64,000 bases of DNA. Source: Chelonoidis abingdonii. Taxonomy: Eukaryota > Chordata > Testudines > Testudinidae. Positions 11,169 through 29,017 of this stretch are shown here, piece by piece. The stretch is from NCBI RefSeq assembly GCF_003597395.2, contig NC_133770.1, forward strand, positions 30,566,646 to 30,630,645, in the 5' to 3' direction. The translations under genes were made by a program, and so were the position numbers. How positions within the stretch are numbered: position 1 is the stretch's first letter; each line of letters opens with the position of its first letter. The notes under the pieces are model-generated. The model worked only from the letters and a program-made list of their open reading frames with translations. It ran no database searches and was not told the DNA's origin.

Positions 11169-12954
11169 CAGGGGTCGGCAACCTACAGCACACGTGTCAT
11201 CTTTGACGCGCAAGCGGATTTTTGCCTGGCACACGGCTGCCAGCTGGAGTCCCGGCCCCTGGCCCCGCTCAGCACACGCAGCCAGCTGAGTGAAGCGGGG
11301 CTGGTGGCCAGGACCCCAGACAGGCAGCAGGCGCGCCTCCCCGGCTCCCTCCTCACCACACTCGTTCTGTGGCTCCCGGGAGTGTGAGCCGCCGGGGCAC
11401 GGGGCCTGAGCCTGCTGTGGGAGGGACGGCGGCAGCTCACACTTCCAGGAGCTGCAGAGCCTGAGCGCAGCGAGGGAGGAGCCGGGGGGTGCACAGGACC
11501 TGCTGCCAGCATGCATCCACTTCAGGAGCCCCTCTGGGGTGGGGCACCAGGCCACAGCCCAGGCAGGCGCCCCTCCCCCCCCCCAGCTCCCCTCTCACCG
11601 CACTCGGGTTCTGCAGCTCCAGGAAGTGTGAGCTGCGGCCACTGTTCCTCCCACAGCTCCTCCCCCACCGCTCTCCCTCAGCACTCCACATGGAGGCAAA
11701 ACTCCGCGTGGAGCTAGTGTCTGATCGGCATGGGCGTGGTAAAGGGAGTCTCGGGGCAGTCAGGGAGCAGAGGGAGGGTTGGATGGGTCAGGAGTTCTGG
11801 GGGTCCTGTCAGGGGGTGGGGAGTGGTTGGATGGGGCATGGGAGTCCCCAGGGGTCTGTCTTGGAGCAGAGGTGTTCATAAGGGTTGGGGCAGTCAGGGG
11901 ACAAGTAAGGGGTAGGGTCCTAGTGGGGCAGTTAGGGTTGGAGGCTCTCAGTAGGGGGCAGTCAGGGAACAAGGGGCAGGGAGGCTTAGGTAGGGGGTGG
12001 GGTTCTCGGGAGCAGTTAGGGGCAGAGGTTCCAGGAGGGGATAGTCAGGGGACAAGGAGCGGGGGGTGGAGGTTTGGGGCTTCTGACTGGGGCTGTCGGG
12101 GTGGGAAGTGGGAGGGAGTGGATGGGGTCTAGGGCAGGCTTCTCCCCTCTTTTTTGATTGTGAAATATGGTAACCCTAGGCAAGGGGGGAGCCAGGGGGC
12201 ACATGGGGGCTGATGCCCACATACATCCACTGCAGCCTGCAGGAGCCCCTGCGGGGGGAGGGGGGCTGGGTCGCAGCCGAAGCTGGAGGGGCAGGGGGGG
12301 TTAGCTGCTCCCCGCTAGCATTACTGCCACTGCCTTTGCAGGGCTGCTGCCCCCCTGCACCGCGCCAGCTCCTTCATGGCTGGGGCTCACTGCTGCCACA
12401 AGCAGGATGCTCTGGCTCTCTGGTGCCTCCAGAAGGCGGCTCCTCCCTGCCGAGCTGCTGCAGGGGCCCAATCCCGTCTAAGTGAGTGGACTTGAGGCGC
12501 GGGCCACCTGGATTGGGTTGGGAGGGCTCTCAGGGGGCTGTGCACCCTTCAGGGGAGTTCAGGAGGCGGGAAGGAGGGAACCGGTCGGGGGAGCAGCCCC
12601 TGGGCACGGCTGGGCCCTGGGCATGGCTGGTCCCTGGGATCTATAAAGGCTCATTGGGGATTTGCTCCTCAATGAACTGATGTGCAAGGTGGAAGTTTCA
12701 CCCAGGGCGCAAAATATCCTTGCACTGGCCCTACCCCAATCGCTGCACTAAATTGATAAGATCTGCATTTTAATTTAATTTTAAATGAAGCTTCTTAAAC
12801 ATTTTAAAAAAAAGTGTTTACGTACAACAATAGTTTAGACTTAAAGAGAGAGACCTTAAAAAACATTAAAATGTATTACTGGCACGCAAAACCTTAAATT
12901 GGAGTGAATAAATGAAGACTCGACACACCACTTCTGAAAGGTTGCCTACCCCTG
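11169..12954 (-). mobile_element. hAT-type element with GC-rich interior
   Basis: Termini caggggtcggcaacct and aggttgcctacccctg match at 15 of 16 positions as inverted repeats. Flanking 8-mers acaaagac (11161-11168) and acatagac (12955-12962) match 7 of 8, the hAT-type duplication. The last 230 bp are the reverse complement of the start of the MITE at 14258, so this copy is inverted relative to it. Between them lie about 1.3 kb of GC-rich sequence with a minisatellite and two related blocks (around 11510 and 12220). Long open frames here are compositional; no transposase is recognisable. Confidence 0.85.
11755..12125. repeat. Degenerate G-rich minisatellite
   Basis: Repeated variants of ggggcagtcagggaacaagg, cagtcaggggacaag and gagcagttaggggcagagg recur every several tens of bases. 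The units are diverged and irregular. G runs of three to six bases recur across the block, so G-quadruplexes are plausible. Confidence 0.7.
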
Positions 12955-13589
12955 ACATAGACCTTCCTTGCTGAGGATTCGGTTACTGTCATTTACAATA
13001 AGGCTCCTTTATACCACTCTGGCAAGGTAAAGGAGGCTTAATAACTAACAATGGGAACATTAGCAGCCTTCTTGCTTAGTTGTTACATTTCTGCTCTGTC
13101 TCAGGGACAGAACCTGCTTTACACAGACTTACACCTCCAAGCCCCGGGCGCAGCAATAGCCAGCAACAAGGACAGAGTGAGTGTGTCTCACTTGTTTGCA
13201 CTCAGGCAGGTGCCCAGCCCCACCCCCACCCCCTTAACATCTCTCCAGGGACACACGCATGCTCAGCCTTCCTCTTCCCCACTGTGGTGATCTTCTCTGC
13301 CGCTGGTTGCTCCCAACAGATGCACCCAGGCTGCCGCAGAAGAGGTGTTTGTTCCCCACAGATTTCTTTGCTCCCCCATTTTTCCATGGAGGAGCCATGA
13401 AATCTGCAGAAGGTATAAATTCTGCACCCCACTGGGGCACAGAATTCGCCCGAGAGTAACATTGATATTTTGCCCAAAGGAAGTAGTATAGGTTCTCATC
13501 ACTTCTTTTAGAGGTAATTCAGAATTACATGGAAGCTTTGCCCTATGGAACAAATAGAACTCTCTCTTTCACAAGGAGCCTAAATTTCT

Positions 13590-13675
13590 TACAAGTGCTG
13601 AGCACCTATATATATACACCATTGAGTTCAACTGGAGCCATAGGTGCTCAGCGTGTTTGAAAGTTGAGCCCATGC
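13590..13675. repeat. Foldback repeat, 12-bp perfect arms
   Basis: gctgagcaccta (13597-13608) and taggtgctcagc (13641-13652) are perfectly complementary, separated by 32 bases that include ttgagttcaactgga. A gtttgaaagttgagccc tail follows. This is a dispersed short repeat style seen elsewhere in the window; family unknown. Confidence 0.6.
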
Positions 13676-14257
13676 AGTATAGTCTGAATAGTTTTAGCAT
13701 ATATGCATATACTGAGGACAGCACTGACATTTCATGTGGGATGTTATTACCAGATGGGGAGAGGTTTGCCTGGTGATGAGGTTGGCAGTATTTTTTCTCT
13801 TATGTTGATTGTCTGTATCATGAATGATTGATGCTGATTATTTTTTTATAACTTCTTGTTATATACAGGAATATATGCAGCTTTTGTCTTCTAATAATTT
13901 GGTACTGATAGCAAGGGATGTCAGTGTGATTGCACTGGCTTCAAAGCTTTTTTTAGGGTAGTTTTGAATGGCTTCAGATTACATTTTTAATAAAGATGCA
14001 GTCTAAGAAACTGATAGCTTTTTAAAAAAGAAAGAGAATCTAATCTTCTGCAGAATACTGCTGTGTTTAGACTCTCTTACCATTGGACATAAAATATTAC
14101 TGATTAATTTATATGGAGTATTAAAGAAGAGAGTTGAGCCAGCAGTCCACAGTGAATGATGTATATAACAAATTTAACATTTAACATTTTCTGTTTGTGA
14201 ATTTTCTTGAAATGAATGAGTTAATAATTTCAGTGGATAATTCCTATCCTGTAGGTC

Positions 14258-14567
14258 CAGGGGTCAGCAACTTTTCAGAATTGGTGTGCCGAGTCTTCAT
14301 TTATTCACTCCAATTTAAGGTTTCGCGTGCAAGTAATACATTTTAATGTTTTTAGAAGGTCTCTTTCTGTAAGTCTATAATATATAATTAAACAGTTGTT
14401 GTGTGTAAAGTAAATAAGGTATTTTAAATGTTTAAGAAGCTTCATTTAAAATTAAATTAAAATGCAGAGCCCCCTGGATTGGTGGCCAGGACCAGGGCAG
14501 TGTGAGTGCCACTGAAAATCAGCTCGCATGCCATCCTTGGCACACGTGCTATAGGTTGCCTCCCCTG
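14258..14567 (+). mobile_element. hAT-type MITE related to 11169-12954
   Basis: Left end caggggtcagcaacttttca; right end ends ggttgcctcccctg. The body carries ggtgtgccgagtcttcattt, attcactccaatttaaggtt and acatgtgcc-type blocks that match the right end of the larger element in reverse. 310 bp. Flanks tgtaggtc and ctgcagtc share only the last three bases, so the duplication has decayed or an end is misplaced. Confidence 0.8.
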
Positions 14568-14804
14568 CTGCAGTCAATCATATGCAGCTTGCCAAAAGTA
14601 TATAAGATGCTTGAAATTCAAAATTCAATCTGTTCGTTAGATTTGATTGGGCATGTAGGTCACGTGGTATTTTGTTCCCTGGTTGGATGTGTAGATTTTA
14701 GGATTAGGTTTCTAATTTGAACACTCATGTTAAAAATATAAAATTTTCTTACTGCACTGTGGGCTCTGAAGTCTGCAAGTATGAGTTCTTCCTTGGCACT
14801 CAAT

Positions 14805-14865
14805 CCGGAAAAGACACTGAGAAGTGAAATGGCTTGCCAACGTCACCCAGAAAGTCAATTGAAAT
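14805..14865 (-). repeat. MIR-like fragment, antisense
   Basis: The + strand reads gacactgagaagtgaaatgg then cttgccaacgtcacccagaa, the reversed MIR block (normally …gaggttaagtgacttgccca…). Short and diverged. Confidence 0.4.
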
Positions 14866-15150
14866 ACTTTGTTTCCATGACCATTCCTGCCAATGAAATT
14901 GTTTTGTGGAATACTGGCGGAAAGCAAGCTTATAGGGGCGTAAACACAGGGCATGGGATATTTAACTTTTTTTTTTAATTATTCAAGAGAACAGCCATTG
15001 AAATTTTTTTTATATTGCCTCAGCTTTATTTACTTTATTTTGTACAGCAAGCTGGAGGCTCAATATGGATTTAAATTAAGGTCACCATCTTTACATCTTT
15101 GACCTCTGGAAAAAAGAAAGTCTGTCAGAATATCACACTGTAGATATCCA

Positions 15151-15635
15151 ACATAAGGACATAAGAATCGCCAGGCTGGGTCAGACGAATGGTCCATCCA
15201 GCCCAATATCCTGTCTTCCAGCAATGGCCAATACCAGATGCATCAGAGGGATTTAACATAACAGGGAAATTATCGAGTGATCCATCTCCTGTTGTCTAGT
15301 ACCAGCTTCCAGCAATCAGAGCTTTAGGGACACCCAGAGCATGGGTTTGCATCCCTGACCATTTTGGCTAATAGTCATTGATGGACCTATCCTCCATGAA
15401 CTTATTTAATTCCTTTTTTTAACTTATTTATACTTTTGGCCTACCCAACATCCCCTGGCAATGAATTCCACAGGTCGACTGTGTATTGTGTCAAGAAGTG
15501 CTACCTTATGTTTGTTTTAAACCTGCTGTTTGTTAATTTTATTGGGTGACCCTTGTTTCTTGTGTTATGTGAAGAGGTAAATAACATCTTCCTTATTTAC
15601 TTTCTCCACATGATTCATGATGTTCTATCCTCACC
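15151..15635 (-). mobile_element. CR1 LINE 3' part, antisense
   Basis: The + strand reads acataaggacataagaatcg, ccaggctgggtcagacgaat, ggtccatccagcccaatatc and ctgtcttccagcaatggcca, the reverse complement of the 3' untranslated part of a turtle-type CR1. It continues into tcctccatgaacttatttaa, cacaggtcgactgtgtattg and ttttattgggtgacccttgt, the antisense of the distal coding end. It is the same family as the + strand copy at 44916-45988. Confidence 0.88.
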
Positions 15636-16204
15636 TCATGATGCAGAACATTTTGATGCTGAAGTTGCTTTACACAACACTGTGATGTGATGAAGCTGAT
15701 CCACCCTGAAAGATAATTTTAGGGTAGTTTTAATACAGTATTTATAGTATGTGGCCATAGCCAAGTTATGGATTGCTTTGCGGATTCTAGCATGAAAGTC
15801 AACAAGGGAAGGAATTGTAGATAGTTTGTGTGTCCTGAAGAAACTTTTCCCTGGTCAGCCAAAGAGAGCAAAGGGTGGGGGGCTTGCTGAGCCAAAAGCC
15901 ATTTCTATCATGACAGTTGTGGTCCCCTAGTATCTCCAGCTGATCTCAACAGACCCTGTCCAGTGGTCATGGGGACTGTTTGTCTAAATGTTAAATGTTT
16001 GTCTTTGCTTAAATTTGAAGATGTCTGGGTTCTGCATTTCCTTTTCTTGTGGGCACTCCCGGGGAGGAGAGGCGTTAAGGGGAGGGAGGAGGAGGATGGC
16101 GGGTTAAAAATCAGCTTGCGATTGATAGGTGAGGAGGCAGGATTTTCAGTTACTATTTATTTTACAGTAATAACTGGAGGCTTCCAACCAAGCTTAGGTC
16201 CGTT

Positions 16205-16410
16205 TGTGTTTGTCACTGTTACACACACTGGGTAGGGTGCAGTCTTTGCTCCAGAGAGCTTACAGCCTGAATAGATGAGACAGACAAAAGGCAGAAAGGG
16301 AAAAAGGCACTGAGAGGTAAAAGTCATTTGCCAAGGTTACCTGGCAGGTCAGTGGCAGAGCTAGGAATAGAGCCTAAGTCCCCTTACTCCCATACTCAGT
16401 GCCCTTATAC
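16205..16410 (-). repeat. MIR-like SINE, antisense
   Basis: The + strand carries ggcactgagaggtaaaagtc, atttgccaaggttacctggc, aggtcagtggcagagctagg and aatagagcctaagtcccctt, the reversed MIR body and head. The upstream part (tccagagagcttacagcctg) belongs to the same common repeat context. Confidence 0.6.
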
Positions 16411-16937
16411 ACTGATGTTGCCTCCATTGGAAGTTATAGTATGCTCTCACCACAAACTGCTGCAAAGCCAGGATTTTTTCGTTTGGTTCGCTGGCTTTCT
16501 CTCAGATATGTCAGCTTTCGCTGTCTTCCAGGTCATGCTATCAGAGAAGTGTTCAGGGTTAGGATCCTATGTGATCAGTGTACTGGGCACTGAAGTTCTT
16601 TCATGAACCAGAGAGAGTTTGGAAAGGAGAGCTATTTTATGGGCTTTTGGGCTTGAGCCACATGCCATTGAATTAGTGTCCCGGTTTTCAGTTCTACAGT
16701 ACAGAAGTCTGTGAAGTATCAGGGCTATTTTTACCACTACTTATGAGTTTTAATACATAGTGTGGGAAAAGTTTGAGTAAGAGCAAAAATTTGAGAAGAG
16801 CATATTAGCTTTAATTGTACCCATTGTAGTAGCTACCACTGACCATTACCTGTGTGATCCAAAGTAGTTAATAATTATTACCCTGATTTCACCTGTTTCA
16901 CAGAGTTAGAAATGTAAGATAAGCAGTTTGTTTATAG

Positions 16938-17313
16938 CAGTGGTTCTCAATCAGGGGTACCTAGAAGGCTTTCAGGAGGTACATCAACTCATCTGAATAT
17001 TTGTCTGGGTTTACGAAAGGCACTAGTGAAGTCAGTACAAACTAAAATTTCATACAGTGACTTATTTATACTGCTATACACTATACCGTGAAATGTAAGT
17101 ACAATATTTATATTCCAATCTATTTATTTTTATAATTATATTGTAAAAATGAGAAAGTAAACAATTATTCAGTAATTCCATGCTGTGACAGTTCAGTATT
17201 TTTATGTCTGATTTTGTAAGCAAGTAGTTTTCAAGTGAGGTGAAACTTGGGGTATACAAGACAAATCAGGCTCCTGAAAGGAGTAAGTAGTCTGGAAAGG
17301 TTGAGAACCGCTG
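16938..17313. mobile_element. hAT-type MITE with perfect 8-bp duplication
   Basis: Left end cagtggttctcaatc and right end ggttgagaaccgctg are inverted repeats of Charlie type. GTTTATAG flanks both sides exactly (16930-16937 and 17314-17321). The 376-bp interior is AT-rich and non-coding (cattccatgctgtgacagtt and similar). Boundaries are secure. Confidence 0.93.
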
Positions 17314-17321
17314 GTTTATAG

Positions 17322-22502
<5,181 letters not shown>

Positions 22503-22868
22503 TAGTCCACAGCTTTCAGAAGAATGGGATTTCTGTGTTCATTGGAACTGGTATTTTCTAATTTCGCTCTCAAATGTAGCTTTTAGATTGCTACTCGGAT
22601 TCACATATTTGTGTGTCTCAGGATTTAAACAACCTTTAAAAGCTGTCTGGAAGGAAGAAAGCAATCACTGGGACACTTCAATTAGTATGCTATTTGGGTA
22701 AACAGATTATGATAATGGATTGAAGTGCAAATGTATAAATGATTGGAACAGACACTTCCTACAATGGCTGTTTAAAAGCTATTATACCAGGGTTCATTTG
22801 GCTATAAACTATTAGGATTAAGCAAAGTTTTTTTTGGTTTTTACTAAAGACATAAACTTCCTTTATAA

Positions 22869-23096
<228 letters not shown>

Positions 23097-24737
23097 TAGT
23101 GTCTGAAAGCTTTAAATACTTTTGGATATTCTTGTTGATAGAAGATTTGATGCTTCCTTCGAGGCCAGGAAAATAGTACTTGAGAATCTACAAGAATGTA
23201 GTGTGGAATTATGTCAATTTCAGTTTTATACACATTAAACTTACTACCAGAACAATGAAGTTTATTTCTCATAAGTATATTATTTCTTTTTGAGCATATT
23301 TATCAATAAATAATAGGAAACACTACATAGAGGTACATTTATTTTTTAATTGGATTACACTACCCATGTGAGTATAGAAGTTTTTATGCAATAATTTTTT
23401 TCTCAAATGCAATCTGTGCTTTTATACTTTAGGGTTAATGGTCTTTCTTTTTTCATTCTTAGAACTGTTTTTAATTTGTGATCAAATGATCTTAGCGTTA
23501 ACTGCCTTCTTGCCATCTGAAATATAAGTTATTAGAGAGAAAACCAGCACAGATTTGTATTGTTTCTTATATTTAGGGATCCAGATTTTCTCATCTCATT
23601 AGCACTGAAGGAATTCTGACTTTTTATATTGATCTTATCCTCTCTAATCAGAAGAGAACTTGAGCATGGGGGAAATCCCACTGTCTGCTGTCAAATTTTT
23701 TATCTGCTTCTACATGCTGAGGATGAAATGTTCTGAATTTGGGTAACACAGGGCTTATGAAAAGGTCTATATGAAGGAAATCTGCCAATTCTTAATAGAG
23801 ACTTAGGAAATGTGTTGGGACAATATTTTTATAAATATAATGGGGCCAATCCAGCCCTGGTCTAAGTCAGCAGGATTTGGGTACCCACTTACATTAGAAC
23901 TGGATTTGATTAAGAAGAAATTAGGTCTATTTGATATTAATCATGGTTGCTACACAAAAGTCACATGTCAACAATAGCAAAACTCGGTCTGTGTGTCTCC
24001 TGATTCCAGCCTGGAAATCCTGTGCCTGACACAAATATAATAAAATGTACTTGTGAGGGAGAGAAGGTTGTATCCACTTGGCTCTCATTTACCAGTTTTG
24101 TAGCTTTCCCAACCCCGTGGTGGGTTAGTGAGATGAACCATGGTGACCTACCCGGTTCTGTGCTGTGCATTTATTGCCATGGCCTGCATCCTTGGTAAAC
24201 TGTATTTAAGCAAGATTTTTTGAGACTACTTCTGTTTTCTCCTGGAATGCTTACTTTCATCACACTAGCCAAAAGCAAAATTTGGTGGCTGTGGAATTTG
24301 CATGATGAAATGTAGCTTTCACAGGCCAAAAAATGACCTTCCTGCCCAACAGGAAAGATACAGGCCCAGTTGCTTACAGTCGCTATGCCCAGGCTTGAAT
24401 GGAACATAAAAAGAAAAGCAAAAACTCTTCTTGGGTGGGTCCCACAGTCCTCTCCCTAAACTGCCTTGTCTCATTTATTTAGGAACAATCCAGTCTTTAA
24501 ACCCCAAGCTGATGACCACCAGGACAGGGATGCATCCCCCCACTTTTATGTACAGCATTAAGTAATTGACAATTATGGTAGTATTTTCCTACCTGAGAAG
24601 CACCATATATTGGTCATTTCTTGGACTGTGCTAGATTCTGGCTGCCAGACTTATGAACCTATAATGTGGCAAACCTTACATCAGCAACAGTGGTGAGCAT
24701 TGCTCTCTGATGGGCAAGTTTGTCATCTATCACAGCA

Positions 24738-24890
24738 TGCCATCTTCCACCAGTGACCAATACAGGTGCTTCAGAGGGAATGAACAGAACAGGTAATCAT
24801 CAAGTGATCCATTCCTAGCTTCTGGCAATGGAGGCTAGAGACACTTCAGAGCATGGTTTTGCATCCCTCCCCATCCAGGCAAATAGCTCT
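24738..24890 (-). mobile_element. CR1 LINE 3' fragment, antisense
   Basis: The + strand reads gccatcttccaccagtgacc, cagagggaatgaacagaaca, ggtaatcatcaagtgatcca and cttctggcaatggaggctag, the same CR1 3' segment as at 15151 but shorter. A 3'-region fragment with both ends lost. Confidence 0.8.
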
Positions 24891-24929
24891 CCTGTGTATA
24901 AGTAGTATTGTATATTGACCCCCAAATAT

Positions 24930-25030
24930 ACTGGAAAACTGAGGCACAGAAAGGTTAAGTGATGTACTTTGTGCCAAACATCAGTAGCAGAGATGGGTAG
25001 AGTTTACAGTAGGATGGTCTTAAAATTAAT
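24930..25030 (-). repeat. MIR-like fragment, antisense
   Basis: ggaaaactgaggcacagaaa, ggttaagtgatgtactttgt and cagtagcagagatgggtaga follow the order of a reversed MIR core. It abuts the CR1 fragment. Confidence 0.55.
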
Positions 25031-28000
25031 ATTGGCTATATTTAATAAAGGTTTCTGGACCTGCCAGCAGGTTTCTAATGATCTGTCAACCAACTTTCTG
25101 CCCACTTGGCACATTGATGCCTTGTGTCATGGTGCCAGCATTTCTTGTGAAATCATTGACGTGCTACGATGTAAAAAGAATGCCTGGCTCCTTACATTAC
25201 TTTTTAATTTTTTTTTTTTTATTGTGCTGGTTGGACAGACAGCTGGCTTCTGTATCACCATAATGCATGCACAGCCCTCAAGCACCAGCACCCGCCAAAT
25301 CAGCACAGCTGTCAGGCATATGTGTTGAGCCCAGAAAATAAGAATAATCACTATTTGCTCAGCCCCATTCCCCCTTCTCCCTCCATCCTGGACAGCTTGC
25401 AATGACAGATACCCATACTGGCACTGAGTTACTCATTGTATGAGATAGGTGAATATCTGCTATCAGGAGGGAGACCAATACATGATCACTCATGTTGCAA
25501 TAAGACAAAGGTTTCCATAATCTAATTGTTCAGTTAAGTATTTTCAAGAAATTTTTGAGACTCGCTTAGCTCCAAACATGCCAAAAGAAAACCCATTTAG
25601 TAGATTTCCATGCTCCTAAATCCTTTGTGTGTTTCTGCTCATCTCTCTTCCTCCTGCCTTCTGAATGCAGAACAGCACAGCTCAGAGCTAGAGAGCAATA
25701 GCAAGCCCCTGCCCTCATCTATTTTAATACTAAAGTGATAGGAACTGGCTCACCTGTCCCACCCACTTTCCCTCATCACTTTGAGGTAATTTGGATGCAT
25801 TATAGAGAGAGGAAACAGGGCAAACAAATTAGCCCTCCTGCTTGTATATGTGTGAGAATGCATTTAATGCTAGTTGCCGTACTGAGACATGTAGTACATC
25901 CATATTCCAACCTCCAGTCTCTCTAGGAGTGGATAGTGCCACTAATTAGCGATTCTGTGTCAGAAAAGATATCTCAAGTAGGATGGCCAATTTCTTACAG
26001 ATAGTTAAGCCAGTAAAAAATCTGCCCATGTAGCCAGACTCCAATCTCCAAACATATCTGGAAATTTTTAAAAGTAAATTATGGGTAAGATGTACCCCAA
26101 ATCCTCATCTTCACATCTCTTCATAAGTCCATCCCACACCACCTCCTAGTCCCTTCTTTCTGCTCAGTCCTTTTCTTCTATCTACTCCCTTTATCTCCTT
26201 CTCCTATGTTTTTCTTATGCTGAAACAGACTATCACTAAATGCATGCCAAGCTCCAACCCATCCCTGATTTAAAAAAAAACAAGAAACCTCCAAAAAAAT
26301 CTCCAAAACCTATGATACAACTTTTTCTGCAAAGCGTTCCAGACGGATGGACTTGCATCATTCTGTGTGCGGTTTTGTGTTATGCTGGCTATGGCTTTAT
26401 TAAGTAAGTCGGTCAGGACAGAGATCTGTTATTTCTTTGGTACACTGAATCAGTGGCACGGTGCTGTGGACACCAGAAGCACTTTTTATACAAAATAATT
26501 ATTAGCACAGAAACCAGAATTAACCTCCTCACTGGTCAGTGCTTAAGTTTTCCCATTTGACACATTTGTACCTGGTTTGGGAAGCTAAATTAGATGTTAA
26601 CAATCAAAAATCCATTTGATTTTGGCAGTAGTATTCTGAAAGGAACTGTTTAGAGAAAGGAGGGATGAGTAATTTGGACACATTCACCTACAAAAAGCAG
26701 AAGAGAAGGGAAGAAGAAAGCTTGGAGAATAATTTTGTGCACCAGAAAGGAATTTAATTCTGAAGTTAGAACGTAGTGTTCTATTTAACAAATTTCTCTA
26801 GCCACTCCTCTAAAACTACAAATGTTTTCATCTCAGAGTTTTGATAAATTCCATTCTTAATGGAAATGAGAGAGAGCTGGATGATTGTTCCATTTATAAA
26901 GATGCATGATATGAAATTTGATTTGATCACTTATACAGATTAATATTTTGGTAGCAGATAACCTTTTGCATACTTTCGGTCATAACTTCACATGAGATGA
27001 TATTGTTTAAGTAACAAGAACCAAGTTAGTTGTCCTTTTATAATCCAGATAAGAAGCAAATAGTGCATATAGTTCTTAGCAAACAGCTGGCTCTCATCTG
27101 AATGATAAAAGGCCATGATGGAGATCTTCATTCTTAGTTTAAAAAAAACAACCAAAACCCAACTCCTTTAAGATGAAGACAACCTGCAGTGTGGAACATT
27201 TTGCTTGTGATTCTGTGATGATTTGCTTAATGCAGCCCATTGTAGTTTAGTACTAATGCATAAAGGTGGAATCATGGAGCGATGCTGATGCTACCAGTAA
27301 TCATTGAGACAAAATGAATGGGAACCAGTAGCATTTTTGTGAAACTCTAGTCTTCATAGTCATGCCTTTATTGAAAATGGGAAGCTTGTAAGATTTTGTT
27401 TACATTAGCTGCCCTTTATCTGTTAATCAAGGTAAATAATGCCAAGATAGCAATGAAACCAGTTTAAGAGGGAATGAAGCCACCTATCAGGAACAACAGC
27501 TCTTTATTTTTACTGTACCGTTGGTTTTACTGTCCATTGCTTTGTCTTGCTAGCAGCATTTACTCCAACTTTGACACTTTTTTTACACAAACTTTCCTGA
27601 AACAAGGATAGGCAAAAGATTTATTGAAAAGCCCTTTGTATACCCCCCCATCCAGTTTTTGTTAGTTTAGAAAAGGCATTGTATCTTTTGTTAAATATTT
27701 GTGTAGCTGACTGTTGATGTCTTTATTTAGATCTCTCCTTTGAGATGCTAATTAGAAACTGAAAAAGTCTTTCCCATGAAAATAATAAAATACATGGTTG
27801 CCATTACAAAGCACAACCATCTAAACACAATGATCCTGTTGTTTGTTCTTTATGCACAATGCAGCTTATCTGCCTACCTGGTGTGAATTTCACTATGATT
27901 CTAAACTTTCTTCTTGCATCTTTCTAAAAATCTGTTCAGATTGTCTAACAAGGGAGTTTGATAGTTGTCTTTAGAGCTTGGTTGTCGCATGGAAAATGAT

Positions 28001-29017
28001 CACATTATATGGTTCAGTAAAAAAGCTAGACATGTATTACTTGAACTCAGTAATACAGGGCTGTCTTTCTGGGAAAATAGTACACTCCTGCAATCAAATG
28101 ATTTAATCTATTTAAACTCATTTTTACACTTTCTTTAAACAAAGTGAAATAAAGACAGTTCATCTTTGAATATAATTGGCATGGAAGTTAAAATCCTGAA
28201 TATTCTACATATTTTTTTACAGCATTTCAAATTTTACCATTTTTATTCTTCCCAAATTTGCCTTCAATTTCTTTGCATCAGAGGCTTAGAATATTGTTTA
28301 ATTTACTTTTTAGTAAAGCTGTCACTTGTAATCTGCCGTTTAAAAGAAACTAATAAAACAAATCCTCATTTCACAATTTAAACCTTATTGAGTCTAATTC
28401 ACTTGCACTGCAAGTTTATTATTCTCCTGCAGCTTGACGTGCTTCCAATTGTAATTGTGTTGACCCTTCAATGCAGTATCTCCCCAGTGCTTATCAAATG
28501 GGGAAGATAAGTCCACAATTTGGAACTTCATTAAATATCTCATTTATATTAAACAGATGATAGATTGGAACAGAAATAATAATTTTTACAGACGTATGAC
28601 CTCTGACTCTGGTCTTCATGGTCATCATCTTTGGAATGCAGTGAATTTCTCAAATGCCCACCCACCCACTCTGTGTTCCTGGCTTTGAGCCAGTGACCAA
28701 ATGTCATATGATGTTAGCCGATTGGGTTGACTTCAAAGCCTTTCTTGTGAAGATTGTAGTTGAGTGCTTTGTAGCTCTTGAAGCAGATTTTATTTAAAGA
28801 CTTTAATAGCATACATTTCTTTGTCATGATGGAAATTTGAATAGCATAAATCATAATGGGGAACTGTTTTAAAAATGCTGCTTATTATTGTAAGTCGTGA
28901 AAATGTAAACTTCTTCTTCCTTTAGAGACCATTCCTGAGAAGTGCCGAGTACTGTCAATGCTTGGTGACTTCCAAGGGATTGCAGCGTGCCCCAAATCTT
29001 TTGGGAAGGATTCAGTA

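Larger units (their letters stand above)
10771..13459. mobile_element. hAT-like element split by a second element
   Basis: The left end ttactcctggaggaattctg and right end cagaattcgcccgagagtaa are imperfect inverted repeats. The left inner part (aattctgcaccaaaacaatc, then tgtcaaaataattcagtgta) and right inner part (ttccccacagatttctttgc) look like one repeat family interrupted by the element at 11169-12954. Flanks (acatgatt / acattgat) are only loosely alike, so the target duplication is uncertain. No coding sequence is intact. Confidence 0.6.

Noticed and set aside
11055..11555. Minus-strand open frame of 166 codons
   Set aside because: Lies within GC-rich interior of a hAT-type element; low complexity, rich in Pro, Ser, Ala and Gly, no domain, and overlapping frames on the other strand are equally open.
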